Positions 1-9,816 are shown, numbered from the stretch's first letter. The stretch: DNA of 57,477 nt from Mycoplasmataceae bacterium (GCA_031282725.1 JAITDD010000049.1:1-57477); one strand, 5' to 3'. Numbers and translations: made by a program. The notes: a model not told the origin generated them from the sequence alone.

Positions 1-18
1 ACGACGCTCTTCAGATCT
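1..18. other. Probable Illumina adapter remnant at contig end
   Basis: The window opens with ACGACGCTCTTCAGATCT, which matches the 3' end of the standard TruSeq universal adapter (ACGACGCTCTTCCGATCT) at 17 of 18 positions. It is probably not genomic. Confidence 0.75.
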
Positions 19-190
19 TTTTGAACATGTAGAAAGTGTATTTAAACTCTTCATTATCATTGATTACAATCTTGTCCTCGGTTCATTCTTGCATTTCTTG
101 ATAAAACTCATCATCTGACATTTTGTTAGCATTCTTCTCGTAGAGATTCTTTCCTTTCGAATCTTTATATTTTGTTTTTCCCATATACAT
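1..190 (-). CDS. Partial hypothetical protein at the contig edge
   Basis: An open frame reads leftward from ATG at 190 (a second in-frame ATG follows two codons later) off the end of the window. It gives a hydrophilic, Lys/Glu/Asp-rich peptide beginning MYMGKTKYKDSKGKNLYEKN, with one TGA-Trp. I do not recognise it. The last few residues before the edge overlap adapter-like sequence and may be artefactual. The tandem repeats upstream (325-394) could mean this is part of a mobile element, but nothing proves that. Confidence 0.4.
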
Positions 191-324
191 AAATTAGAAA
201 CGAAATTTTCTTTGTTCGATGAATCGAAATAAACCCTCCCAGTGTTTTGGCACTTTTTAAGGTAGTCTTTTTTTCAAATGTATGTTAATTCTCCAAGGAT
301 CGAATGAGTTACTGGATGCCTTTT

Positions 325-394
325 TTAGTAAAGTGTCCCAATTTTTTCTAGTAAATCCTCCCAATTTTTCTTAGTAAAGTGTCCCAATTTTTTC
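325..394. repeat. Three tandem units of about 23 bp
   Basis: The core AAAGTGTCCCAATTTTTTC occurs at about 330-348 and 376-394, each preceded by TTAGT. A diverged unit (TAGTAAATCCTCCCAATTTTTC) lies between them. The array sits directly upstream of a truncated ATPase gene. It could be the end of an insertion element or a regulatory repeat. Confidence 0.6.
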
Positions 395-414
395 ATTTTT
401 CAACAGGTTCATCA

Positions 415-1353
415 ATGCCTAACGATTCAAATAAAACTCACACAGGTACGGGCAGAATCGCGAAAATAAATATTTATACAATGACATTAACTGAAACAAA
501 TGACACTTCTAAAAAAGTTTGTTTAAAAATGATTATTAACGACAAATTCAATTCAATAGTTCTGTCAGAAAAAGATATTCATTGAGTTATTAAAATAATA
601 ATTCGAGGAGGTTTTGCGGCCAATCTTTCTTTTGATGAAACACAAAGTAATGTCTTTTATAAAAGTTACATAAAAAATTTAATTGAAGAAGATGTACAAA
701 AAATCGACGGAGTTAAAAAAAATAATTCAAAAATGAACGCACTTATAAAATCAATTTCAAGAAACAGTGCAACAAATATTTTAAACACAACTTTACTAAA
801 TGATATTTCGCAATATGATACCGAAATTTCGAAAAATACACTCCCTCAATATCTTGAATCATTAGAACGATGTAATTTTTTTTATAAAATTAAAGCTTTT
901 TCTCCAAATAACGTTCATTCGAAAAATACCATTCGTACAACTGACAAAATTATTTTATGCGACGAATGCTTAGCACTTGCAATTTTAAATTTAAACAAAG
1001 ATAATATTCTAAAACAATTAAATAACTTCGGACACCATTTTGAAAGTTTTGTTTTAAAAGAGCTGTTAGTGTATGCCTCTTGTATTAATGCAGAACTTTT
1101 CTTTTATAAAGATAATAATTTAGAAGTCGATGCAATAATGGTTTTAGATGATAAAAAATATATTGCTTTTGAAATAAAATTAGGAGTAGATGAAGAGGAA
1201 AATGCGATTAAAAATTTAAACCGATTCAGCAAATTTATGGAAAACAAAGGTAGTAAACCATTCAAATCGGTCGCGCTGATTGGAGTAGGTTCAATTAGTC
1301 GAAAAATTAATGATGATTTATACATTGTTTCTTTAGAACATTTTTCGTTGTAA
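415..1353 (+). pseudogene. N-terminally truncated DUF4143-type AAA ATPase
   Basis: This is the back half of an AAA_14/DUF4143 ATPase. The first residues (PNDSNKTHTGTGRI, then MTLTETNDTSKKVCL) match the segment that normally follows the Walker B region. Next come IIRGGFAANLS, the DUF4143 helical part, and a C-terminal PD-(D/E)XK-like fold (FYKDNNLEVDAIM, then AFEIKLGV). Walker A and B, about 130 residues, are absent, and nothing upstream encodes them in any frame. The frame is open from 379; the first ATG is 415. It is read through TGA-Trp at 583-585. I take it as a decayed remnant. A truncated but expressed protein remains possible. A second member of the family lies at 6803-7992. Confidence 0.75.
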
Positions 1354-1589
1354 TACCTAACTTTCACAGAATCTTTTGCATATTTTTGTAATTTTAAGAG
1401 GAGAAAAGGCAATGCTTGTTAGTGTAGTTTAACTATTGATTTTACAAAAATATAATTATTTATATCTTATTATGGTACTAAATAATTCTAAAAATAAACA
1501 TAATTTTTTATGAAAACAATCACATTTAATAGCCAAAAATTTCAATACTAAGTTAATCATCGCCTTCTTTTATTTTCCTTTTTTTAGAT

Positions 1590-2786
1590 ATGGACAAACA
1601 AGTTAATAAAGATTTTTGAGTTGAATTTGATAAAGCTGACACCTCACATCAAAAAGCTAGGAAACATTTTCTTTATAACGAAATTAAAAATAAAGATTTT
1701 GCTTGAAAACTTGAACACGCTAAGGAAAAAGTTCGCGAATTTATTAAATATTGTGAAGATAATAAACTGCCTTTTCCAATAGTATCGTTTTCAGGAGGAA
1801 GAGATAGTGTTGTTTTATGAAACTTGGTTAAAATAGTGGTTAGAGAAAATAAAAAAAAATTCAACCCAGTTATACTAGTGGCTAGTGAATTTTTCAATCC
1901 AGATAATTCATGAATAATTAGAAATTATATTACATCTAAAAAAAGCAAAATTATTCCGCCAAAAATCAATTTTCTTGATGTGATTAAAAATGTCGGCTAC
2001 CCAATTATTTCGAAAGAATTATCACAAAAAATTAGAGGTGTTTTAGATGTAAAAACAAATGCAAAATGAATCGCAACATGTTTTGGTTACGGAAAAGGAC
2101 GAGCAATTCCTAAAAAGTATCTCCATTTGCTTGATACTGATTTTTGCAATTTCAAACCAACACATCAATGCTGTAATTTTATTAAAGGTGGTGTAAAACA
2201 CGATAACAATCCAAAATTTATCGGAACAACAATATTTGAATCTGAATTACGAAAAACAAATTGACTTTCAAAAGGATGCAATATTTACGATAAATCTTCT
2301 CCTTCCTCTAGACCGATTTCTTTATGAAACGACGATGATATTGATGAATTTATAAAAATGTTTAATATCAAAATTTCCAAAGCTTACAAAAAAGGATGAA
2401 AACGAACTGGTTGTATGTTTTGTGGTTTCGGTTTAAATATTGAATCAATGTTATTAAGTAATAATAAAAATATACAAAAAGAAAAAGTGAATTTAATCAA
2501 AACAATCGAAAAAGTTGATCGCGACTATGCGGATGATAAAAACATAAAAAGAAGGCTAAAAAGATTATCCAATTTAAATACTGCACACAACTTTTCTTCT
2601 TTGTTTAATCGATTAGAATTGGTTAAAATTTGATATCCCCAAGTATATAATAAGTACATGTATAACTTACAAGATAAGAGCTTATTAATCCCCTTCATTA
2701 ATTCATATATCCAAGTAACTAATGACGAAAAATATATGAACTCTTATAGAGAGAGAGAGAGAGAGAGAGATCAAAAATTGATATAG
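1590..2786 (+). CDS. PP-loop ATPase of the PAPS-reductase family; first gene of a defence-like operon; repeat-tract switched
   Basis: An adenine-nucleotide alpha-hydrolase with PP-loop SFSGGRDSVVL at residues 66-76. Downstream features typical of PAPS-reductase-family proteins are the SKELSQKI segment, a Cys cluster (DFCNF, HQCCNF near 185-197) and GWKRTGCMFCGFG near 270, possibly a metal or Fe-S site. DndC and SspD of phosphorothioate systems belong to the same superfamily, so a sulphur-transfer or nucleotide-activating role is plausible; this is inference. As it stands the protein has 398 residues and ends in an Arg-Glu run encoded by an 11-unit GA repeat, followed by DQKLI and stop. One added GA unit would give a 435-residue form whose stop overlaps the next gene's ATG at 2885. 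There is no clear -10 box within 10 bases of the start. Confidence 0.8.
2748..2770. repeat. GA dinucleotide tract (11 units) inside the PP-loop gene
   Basis: A followed by 11 GA units, within the coding frame as alternating Arg and Glu codons. With 11 units the frame ends at 2786. With 12 (or 9, or 15) it continues through NWYSNLKENLLKILSQIEK to TAG at 2893-2895. This is a classic slipped-strand mispairing substrate. Confidence 0.9.
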
Positions 2787-2884
2787 TAATTTAAAGGAAA
2801 ATTTATTAAAAATTTTATCTCAAATCGAAAAAAGAACTAATTCTAAATTTTCCGAAGAACAAAAAAAAATAATTTTGAAAAATT

Positions 2885-4636
2885 ATGGGAATTAGAGAAA
2901 TCAATGCAACGTATAATGTTTTTCGCGCTTTCAAGAACGAACCAACCGATATTTGTTTTGCTATTTCTGAATTTGTTGATAACTCAATTTCATCTTTTTT
3001 AGAAAATAATAAAGTTGAAAGTTTGGATTTAAAAAATTGTAAGATTGGCGTGCAAATTATTAAAAACAACGAAAAAGAATCGTTAGTAGTTTTCGATAAT
3101 GCAAACGGGATGAGCGAAGATGAATTATCTGCGGCTATAGAACCTTTTCAAATGAAAGAAAGTAATAAATTAAATACATATGGGGTCGGAATGAAATTGG
3201 CTTGCTTTTATTTAGGAGAAACAGTTAAAATTTATAGTAAAAGAAAAAACTGTGTTGAATGTATGTTGGAATTAGATTTAACAAAACACGATAACAATGA
3301 AAAAGCGATTGTCGAAAGTGTTACATCAAACGAAAATAAACTCGAAGGCAATTCAAGTGGAACTTATATAAAAATATCAAATATTTACAAAGATAGAATT
3401 ATCGAAAAAAACGATGAAGAATTATGAAATATTATCCATATGTTAGAAATAAGATACGGCAGATATATTGAAAAAGGCTTAGAAATATATATTCAATACA
3501 TACTTAACGGAAAACAGGAAATTTATAAAAAAGCTAGAGTTTTTCCCTACACTCCTTATTCGAAAAGAAACTTAATCGAAATATTGAGATTCAATGAACA
3601 AAAAGTAAAATTTGATGAAAACGAAATTAATGATTATAAAATAACATTATCACAAAATGAAAGAGAAAATCTGAGTAAAGTTGGTGCTAGATATATTGAA
3701 GAAAAATTCAATAACAGCGACGATTTGTTTTTTAGTTTCGAAGGAAAAGTCGGCGAAACAATTGTTAGTTTTAATTGGGGAATATTGAGTTTTGGATACG
3801 GAAATGGTCACAAGATGTTATCTGATAAAACTTATAGTTTGTTAAAATATAATGGAATGAGTATTTTCCATTGCAATAGAGGAATAAGACATAATCCAAA
3901 CTCAACCGGAGGACAAGATAACGCTAATTCTCTTTCTGCATATCCATTCACTAAGAGTATATTATCCGCTGGTAGCGCAAACACACCGTTACGTAGATTA
4001 TACGGCGACGTCGATTTAACAAATTTGAAAGCAAGTACAACAGATAAAAATAAGCGTAATTTAAAATGAGACCCCATTGAAGAAGCAGATTTTAAAAAAC
4101 ATTTGGAAAATATTGCAAAGTTTATAGTGCCTTTTACCACGAAATTGTTGGAATTTGAGGATGCACAAATTAAAAAAAACACCAACAAAACAATTCAAAC
4201 TAAAACAAAAGAAAAAGTGGTCAATGAATTGGGTTTTTTTACACCAAATATCAAAACAACACGTGTTCAAGAAACTGATCAAGACATATGACATGGAAAA
4301 ATTAAAAATGTTAATCTTGATTTTTCGATTAAAATTATGGGACCTGGTGCTGATGAAGATTCAAATTATTTAGATTATGACTTAAAAGGAAATGAATGTA
4401 TTATTTTAATAAATCCTAACCACTACGTTTTTAAAAAATTGTGTGATAAAGATATTTTTAATTTCTTACCTACAATAGTTCCATTATGTTTAGCATTTAC
4501 TTGCATTAAACTTTATCAACACACTAAAGATCATTCATTAAAAGATTCGTTGGAAAAGATATTTAATAATCGAGATATTTCACAAATACTAGATAATATT
4601 TTTTTGTATTTTAAAGAACTTCATAACGATGATTAA
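2885..4636 (+). CDS. MORC/MutL-like GHKL ATPase of the defence-like operon
   Basis: 583 residues, with the three GHKL (Bergerat fold) ATP-binding motifs in the first 105: N-box ISEFVDNSISS (Glu29, Asp32, Asn33), G1 VFDNANGMSEDE (Asp71 to Met76) and G2 NTYGVGMKLA (Gly100, Gly102, Lys104). The rest (GILSFGYGNG, HCNRGIRHNPNS, AGSANTPLRRLYG) looks like the transducer-like part of bacterial MORC proteins. Such ATPases are known beside Z1 helicases and nucleases in restriction-like operons and probably act as ATP-gated clamps. Three internal TGA codons are Trp. Its start lies inside the extended reading frame of the preceding gene, and its stop overlaps the Z1 start by 8 bp, so translation is probably coupled. 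Confidence 0.85.
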
Positions 4637-5945
4637 AATTTTAGAAAATAAGGAAAAATGTGCTGAGCTATGAATAGGTCAAGTACAATCCGGCAAGACA
4701 TCAGCTATTTTAGAATATATCCGAAATAATTATTCAAAATACAAAATAATAATTTATCTTTCCGCTACAAATAACTTACTTCTTGACCAAAGCAACAGAA
4801 GAATAGAATCTTTTATCGAAAGTTTTGAAAATAATTTAAAACTTGTTAAATACGATGAAAGCTTTTCCACTAATTTAACATATTATTTATTACAAAATAA
4901 AACATATTTATTTTCGATTTTAAAACAAACTACTAATCTGCAAAAAATTATTCACGGAATAACAGAGGTAGTTACCCAACCGATCGATATTTTAATAATC
5001 GATGATGAAAGCGATTACGCTTCGACAAATATAGCAACGGCTTCAGAATCAGAAATTTTTAAACTAATAAAAAGAATCAATCAAAAAAATGAATTTATTA
5101 ACACAAAATTTATCTCAGTTACAGCAACACCTTTCGCTAATATATTGACCGAAAATGTTGTCGAATATGAAAAACTAGTAATTCTCCAACCAAAACCAGG
5201 ATATTTTGGTTCCGAAGATTTTATTAAAAATGATAAATATATTTTTGAAGGAATTAATAACAAAAATGAAAATAACAATTGCGAAGAAATATTTAAGAGT
5301 TTGATTGTTTGAATTTTTTCAACAGCGATCATGCTATCAGAAAATAATGTTAACAAAAGTGAGTTTTTAATCAATATAGATTCGCTTAAACAAAAACATA
5401 ATCAAATTTGTAAAATAGTTATTCAAGAGCTGGAAAACCTATACAAAAATATTGATAATTCTTCTTTTTTTAAAGACTATTACAATATATATAAATCACT
5501 GACAAAAAATAACGACGAAATAAATATTGACAAACTAAAACAAATAATCAAAAAAAATTTATTTAATACCTCTATTCGAATAATAAATGGCGAAAATAAT
5601 GAAACTTACAGGAGTGGAAATGATAATTTCGTCATCATTATTGGAGGTAATATTATTTCGCGTGGTTTCACATTTGAAAATCTAATTACGGAATTAATTT
5701 TGAATTCTCCACTAGAACAACCTTCAATGGATACAATGTTACAAAGAGCTAGATGATTCGGTTATAGAGAAAAAATATTTAAATATATGAATGTCGTTAT
5801 GACAAAAGATATTTATAATGCTTATATAGAATATAACGAAATATTGAAAAGCATCAACTATTGCGGCGACATTAGCGAATTGGAAAATATCCTACATCGA
5901 TATGAGCTAAGCTTAAAAAATATTAAATTGAGTAATAAAAAATAA
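4629..5945 (+). CDS. Z1-domain superfamily II helicase/translocase, compact
   Basis: 438 residues. Walker A is GQVQSGKT at residues 17-24; the DEAD-box equivalent is ILIIDDESDYAS; motif III is ISVTATPFAN. The Z1 signature is GGNIISRGFTFENL followed by DTMLQRARWFGYR, which carries the arginine finger. The Walker A starts almost at the N-terminus, so the long leading region common in Z1 proteins is missing and the protein is unusually short. The start overlaps the end of the GHKL gene (ATGATTAA arrangement), and the nuclease gene follows after one base. Expected role: ATP-driven translocation on DNA in a complex with the GHKL ATPase and the nuclease. Confidence 0.88.
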
Positions 5946-5946
5946 T

Positions 5947-6777
5947 ATGAATAAAGAATTGATAATATATCTGATAGAAAATGATAACGAGAATAAATTC
6001 GGTGTTGACTGCGAATTATTTTGAGAGAATGAGAAAAACCCATTCCCTCAAACATTTGAAATTATTGACGTCGCTAATTATTCAGGAAAAAAATTTATTA
6101 AAATAAATAAAGGCTCTAAAATATTTGCCGAATATATTCAAAATGAATTACAGTTTTTTTACAATTGGAATTTATCGTTTTTTGAAAATTTAAAAAATAT
6201 TTATAATTACTGAGAACAAAATAGTAAAAATTTAACTATTAAAGAATTGATTGGTGATTTAGGAGAAGTTATTTTTATTCATCGCTTGGAAAAAAAGGGA
6301 ATAAAATGAGCAGATTTCTACCAAACGAATGATGAAAAATATGGATCACTTTTTGATTTTAATTTCAACAATAAAAATATATATTTAGAAGTCAAAACTA
6401 CTACAAGAAATAAAAGCGAACTTACGATTGATTTTAGGCAGCTTCCATGTTTTAATGTTGAAAAAAATATCTTTTTTATCTGCGCTATTATCGATAAAAT
6501 ACATAATGGCGCAACTATCCTTAAATTAATAGAAGAAATAGGGTTCAGTAAAAATAAACATCTTCATTCTATTTATAAAAAATACGCTAATGAACTTGAA
6601 TTAGTAAATCAATTCACATATAACGAAGGAGATGAAATATATTTAATAAATGAAAAAATAATCCCTGAAATTTTATATAAAAATAAAGGAAATGCAAAGT
6701 CAGGAAAAATTACAATAACAATTAATTCAGAAAATGATTTTTGTAATATTGATGACTTTATCGATAAGTTAAAATAA
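5947..6777 (+). CDS. DUF4420-like PD-(D/E)XK endonuclease
   Basis: 276 residues. The pattern LIGDLGEVIFI, then SLFDFNF, then NIYLEVKTTTR fits the PD-(D/E)XK core, with Asp137 as the first catalytic acid and Glu148-x-Lys150 as the second motif. It matches DUF4420-type nucleases, which commonly accompany Z1 helicases. LTIDFRQLPC follows, as in that family. It starts one base after the Z1 stop and is the last gene of the operon. It is the likely DNA-cleaving subunit. Four TGA codons are Trp. Confidence 0.8.
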
Positions 6778-6802
6778 TTTTTGAAATCATATTATTTATT
6801 TT

Positions 6803-7992
6803 TTAAGAAGTCATATTTTTGTATTGAATGCCTTTTTCATCATATGATTCATTCCAATCAAGTGAAAGTACAATTTTAGGAAAAGAATCATTAACTTTTA
6901 AAAGTGGTTTGGTTTCTCGTTTTATATTATCTTGATTTATAGTTTCACAGACTTGAAAATATAAAACTTCTGAATTATTTTTGGCAACAAAGTCTATTCC
7001 GCTAATTGTTCTGCTTGTTCCGATAAAAACTTCATACCCACGATATTTTAATTCATTAAGAACTATGTTTTCTAATATTTTCCCTCTGTTATGAGCGAAG
7101 CTTTTAAAGATAGCGTTTCTCATTCCAAAATCGACAGGATAATATTTGTATAAATTTTCTAGTAATTTTTTTCCGCTTAAATCATATTTGTTAATTTTTT
7201 GAACTAGAAAACTACTTTGTAATAATTCAACATATTTAACAATTGTTACATGCGATAATAATGAACTGTTTTTTTTAATTATTTCGTAAATATTTTTATA
7301 ACTCAACTCTTTTCCTATATTGTCGAATATTAATTTGTAAATATTTCCCAATTCATTAACATCAAAAACAACATTACGAGAAAGAATATCATTTTGTAAA
7401 ATATCACTATAAATCATGTTTAGATATGTATAAATTTTATTTTCATAATCGAAAGCTGTTCTTCCAGGCATTCCCCCAAATTTAAAAAAATTATCAAATT
7501 GTGAATTGATATCTTTGACTAAAATATTGTTTTCATCGAAATATTGGTGAAGTTCTGAAAAAACTAATGGATATACCTTGATAACTGCATTCTTGCCTGT
7601 AATTAGAGTAGATATTTCGCTTGATAATAGTTTCGAATTGGAACCAGTAATATAGATGTCGATGTTTTCTTTAATTGATCAACTATTAATTACTTTTTGA
7701 AATTCACTTATTTGTTGAATTTCATCAATAAATAAATAGTTTTTATTTTTCGGTTTATAGTGTTTTTTTATGTAAACATTTAATTCGCATTATTTTTGAT
7801 AGATACAGAAGTTTCATAATCATTAAAATCAATGAAAATGATGTTGTTATCTTTATTTTCTTTTTTTAAAAGGGAACAATATTGTTGCATAATTGTTGAT
7901 TTTCCACTTTTTCTAATTCCGGTTATTACTTTGATAAGTTTAATATCTTTGTAGAAAAAAAGTTCATTAATGTTTTTATCTCTTTTTATCAT
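6803..7992 (-). pseudogene. DUF4143-type AAA ATPase broken by a frameshift
   Basis: The N-terminal part (7992-7780) has Walker A GIRKSGKST and ends after SIKNNAN at TAA. The continuation in another frame begins CELNVYIKKHYK and carries Walker B YLFIDEIQ, the sensor ITGSNSKLL, the DUF4143 part and a C-terminal nuclease-like region. A single-base indel near 7785-7795, in an A/T-rich stretch, separates the two halves. This family is often a solitary ATPase of unclear function and has been discussed as toxin-antitoxin-like. It converges on the nuclease gene of the operon with 25 bp between them. A sequencing error at the indel is a possible alternative. Confidence 0.8.
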
Positions 7993-8102
7993 AAAAATAT
8001 GATACTAAAAAACAACATAGAATATTTTTTTTAACATATCAAAATTTATGCAAAATTGGTTATTTTCCGTTTCATAATTCTCACCTATTTTTTGACACCA
8101 CA

Positions 8103-8108
8103 TATAAT
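8103..8108 (+). promoter_or_regulatory. -10 box of the gene at 8116
   Basis: TATAAT, 7 bases before ATG. Confidence 0.65.
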
Positions 8109-8115
8109 ATTCAAG

Positions 8116-8529
8116 ATGACAAAAAACAAAAAAATAGCTGTTAAATTCTCACTTGCTAATCTTATCATACAAAGCGTTCTTATCGGAACATTAATGTTAG
8201 TTTTGGTTATTCTTTTTATTGTAGGAGGAGAGAAAACGCCTCAAACTACTACTAACTTAATAATCCTCATAAGTATAGTTGTACCTCTTGTTGTATTAGT
8301 GCCCATTCTTTTCTATTGTTTAATTAAGCATGATTCAAAAAAACCAAATAAAAACATCGCCTTAGCTATTTGTGCCATTATTTTCGGCGGTACTTTTAAC
8401 ATAATCGCTGGTATTATTCTTTTAGTTGACAACGAATGCACACAAGAAGATTCTAAACCTCAAAAAACTGTCGTTAGTGAAGAAAAACCAAAGAAAGCAA
8501 GAAAGAGTGTTTCTGTTGATAAAAAATAA
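8116..8529 (+). CDS. Small three-helix membrane protein with charged tail
   Basis: 137 residues. Three hydrophobic segments lie at about 14-40, 48-73 and 88-111, followed by a hydrophilic Lys/Glu/Ser tail. No family is recognised. The start at 8116 (MTKNKKIAVKF) is preferred to an upstream in-frame ATG at 8056 because a TATAAT box lies exactly 7 bases before it, the spacing seen throughout this window. Confidence 0.65.
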   Translation: MTKNKKIAVKFSLANLIIQSVLIGTLMLVLVILFIVGGEKTPQTTTNLIILISIVVPLVVLVPILFYCLIKHDSKKPNKNIALAICAIIFGGTFNIIAGIILLVDNECTQEDSKPQKTVVSEEKPKKARKSVSVDKK

Positions 8530-8570
8530 TATTTCTAATTATTAGTGATGAACTAACATGCATTTGGGAA

Positions 8571-8576
8571 TATAAT
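8571..8576 (+). promoter_or_regulatory. -10 box of the phase-variable gene at 8586
   Basis: TATAAT, 9 bases before ATG. Confidence 0.7.
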
Positions 8577-8585
8577 ATTTTTAAT

Positions 8586-9343
8586 ATGTCTATTTCTATA
8601 AAAAAAAAATTGGCTTTTTTAGTTCTATTTTAGTCGGAGTTTCTGTTGTATCAATTCCTTCTCTTTTGCTGTGTTTAGGTACCTCCAAAATGAAAAGCGA
8701 AATGTTAATTTTTCCTGTTAATAGCGAATTGCGCATCTTCGGAACTTCAAGCCCGAATTCATTAGGATATCCAGGAATATGAAATTATGTTCGTAGTAAT
8801 GGAGTTATTTGTGAATATTGTGATGAAACCAACAATAGTATACTTGATTTTTCTAGTAGTCAGTCTAAAATATTTACTCCTTTACCAGCTTTATCTTTCG
8901 GAACTCAAATGTTTTATTTAAAAAGCTACATTGTTAGGAATAATGATTGGGTATATGCTAACCTTATACTTACATGTAATTATTCAACTTATACTAATTC
9001 TACATTAAGTCCGAAAATCCAAAAAATTCATAATGTAGCAAAAATTAAGAAAGATATTTTTAAGTATAAGAATTTTTTTATTAACTCTAATTACAACAAT
9101 AAAACAGAAAACTTATACGGTAGTTGTTATTCATTTGCGAGAGATACAAACACTGCCGCAGTTAATAAATATGATGCCGTTATCAACACTATTAATGATC
9201 TATATGTATTTGATTTACCACTTCCAACTTTTAATGCTCAAAATACTGACAATAATGTTTATTTATTTCAATTTTTATATCTTGGAAACGAATTAACAAC
9301 GGCGCAAGAAAATGTTGATAACATTTGAAAAAGAATTAGTTAG
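8586..9343 (+). CDS. Phase-variable secreted or surface protein, currently OFF
   Basis: The ATG is followed by TCT ATT TCT and a run of 10 A. With 10 A the frame stops within 16 codons. With 11 (or 8) it reads through a signal peptide (GFFSSILVGVSVVSIPSLLL, then CLGTSKM) into a body of about 220 residues ending at TAG 9341-9343. The body is Asn/Tyr-rich, contains three TGA/TGG tryptophans and resembles nothing I know. Its 5' end is nearly identical at DNA level to those at 34854 and 35544. TATAAT lies 9 bases before the start. The intact downstream frame argues for a contingency locus rather than decay. Confidence 0.75.
8600..8609. repeat. Poly-A tract, 10 A (OFF)
   Basis: Homopolymer in codons 5-8 of the gene starting at 8586. 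It sets the frame of the signal peptide; 11 or 8 A would be in frame. Confidence 0.85.
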
Positions 9344-9468
9344 AATTTAAATCCAAACAAATTAAGGGTTAATAGGCTAAATCGAGTACATTTTTTAACT
9401 GTTTTACCGAGATAAAACAAGAGGAATAATAGTGATAGCAACATTATTTGAGATTTATAATTTTTGAA

Positions 9469-9516
9469 ATGGACGAAAATAAATGTACAACCACCTCATA
9501 CACAGCAAGTTATTAA
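9469..9516 (+). CDS. Candidate leaderless micro-ORF (15 codons)
   Basis: TATAAT at 9456-9461 is followed 7 bases later by ATG and a short frame (MDENKCTTTSYTASY, stop TAA). The spacing equals that of real genes nearby, but the peptide is very short. It may be a leader peptide or chance. Confidence 0.2.
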   Translation: MDENKCTTTSYTASY

Positions 9517-9545
9517 ATAGATTATCAATTAGTAAAACAATGAAT

Positions 9546-9585
9546 CTGCACAAAATTTTTCAACATGTTTAATTATGTTGCGCAG
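9546..9585. other. Bulged hairpin in the gap before rpsO
   Basis: Outer stem CTGC (9546-9549) pairs with GCAG (9582-9585). Inner stem CAACAT (9561-9566) pairs with ATGTTG (9575-9580) around the loop GTTTAATT. There is no T-tract after it, so it is not an obvious terminator. Confidence 0.35.
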
Positions 9586-9627
9586 AACCACGGTTTTTTC
9601 GCTTTCCTATGCAACAAAAACATAAAA

Positions 9628-9653
9628 ACAGTAATTTTGCTGTATAGAACAGC
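9628..9653. other. Two overlapping, mutually exclusive hairpins
   Basis: ACAG (9628-9631) can pair with CTGT (9640-9643). GCTGT (9639-9643) can instead pair with ACAGC (9649-9653) around ATAGA. The shared middle arm is the layout of an attenuator or switch, but the stems are short. Confidence 0.3.
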
Positions 9654-9804
9654 ATATTCCTAAAAACAATACAATCATATAAAGAAATGAAAGGGTGCAA
9701 TTAAAGCAACAAAAAAGAAAAGGAAAATGAATTCCTGCTTGTTAGAAAATTTCAATAACTACCCCAAGTTCGTTAGCATAGTTTAACAGGTTTTTAACTT
9801 CCTA

Positions 9805-9810
9805 TATAAT
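9805..9810 (+). promoter_or_regulatory. -10 box of rpsO
   Basis: TATAAT, 6 bases before ATG. Confidence 0.75.
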
Positions 9811-9816
9811 AATATT

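Larger units (their letters stand above)
9344..9816. other. 473-bp gap with hairpins, no conserved gene
   Basis: No protein homology is recognised on either strand. It holds a 15-codon ORF that obeys the local promoter rule (9469-9516), a bulged hairpin (9546-9585) and a pair of mutually exclusive hairpins (9628-9653), all upstream of rpsO. It is not RNase P RNA, tmRNA or a tRNA by the motifs I can look for. Confidence 0.5.

Noticed and set aside
1104-1412. Antisense ORF of about 100 codons over the DUF4143 remnant
   Set aside because: It is the shadow of a conserved coding frame on the other strand, rich in Ser/Leu/Phe as such shadows are.
1418-1440. tRNA-like string GTGTAGTTTAACTATTGAT
   Set aside because: No cloverleaf can be formed around it.
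1472-1616. A 47-codon ORF starting ATGGTACTAAAT upstream of the PP-loop gene
   Set aside because: TATAAT is 15 bases upstream, composition is poor and it overlaps the PP-loop start in another frame; no family pattern.
1590-6777. Many apparent in-frame TGA stops that could suggest pseudogenes
   Set aside because: The same pattern occurs in essential genes at conserved Trp positions (CysS, FtsH, L2, DnaJ, Ppa), so TGA is Trp and these frames are intact.
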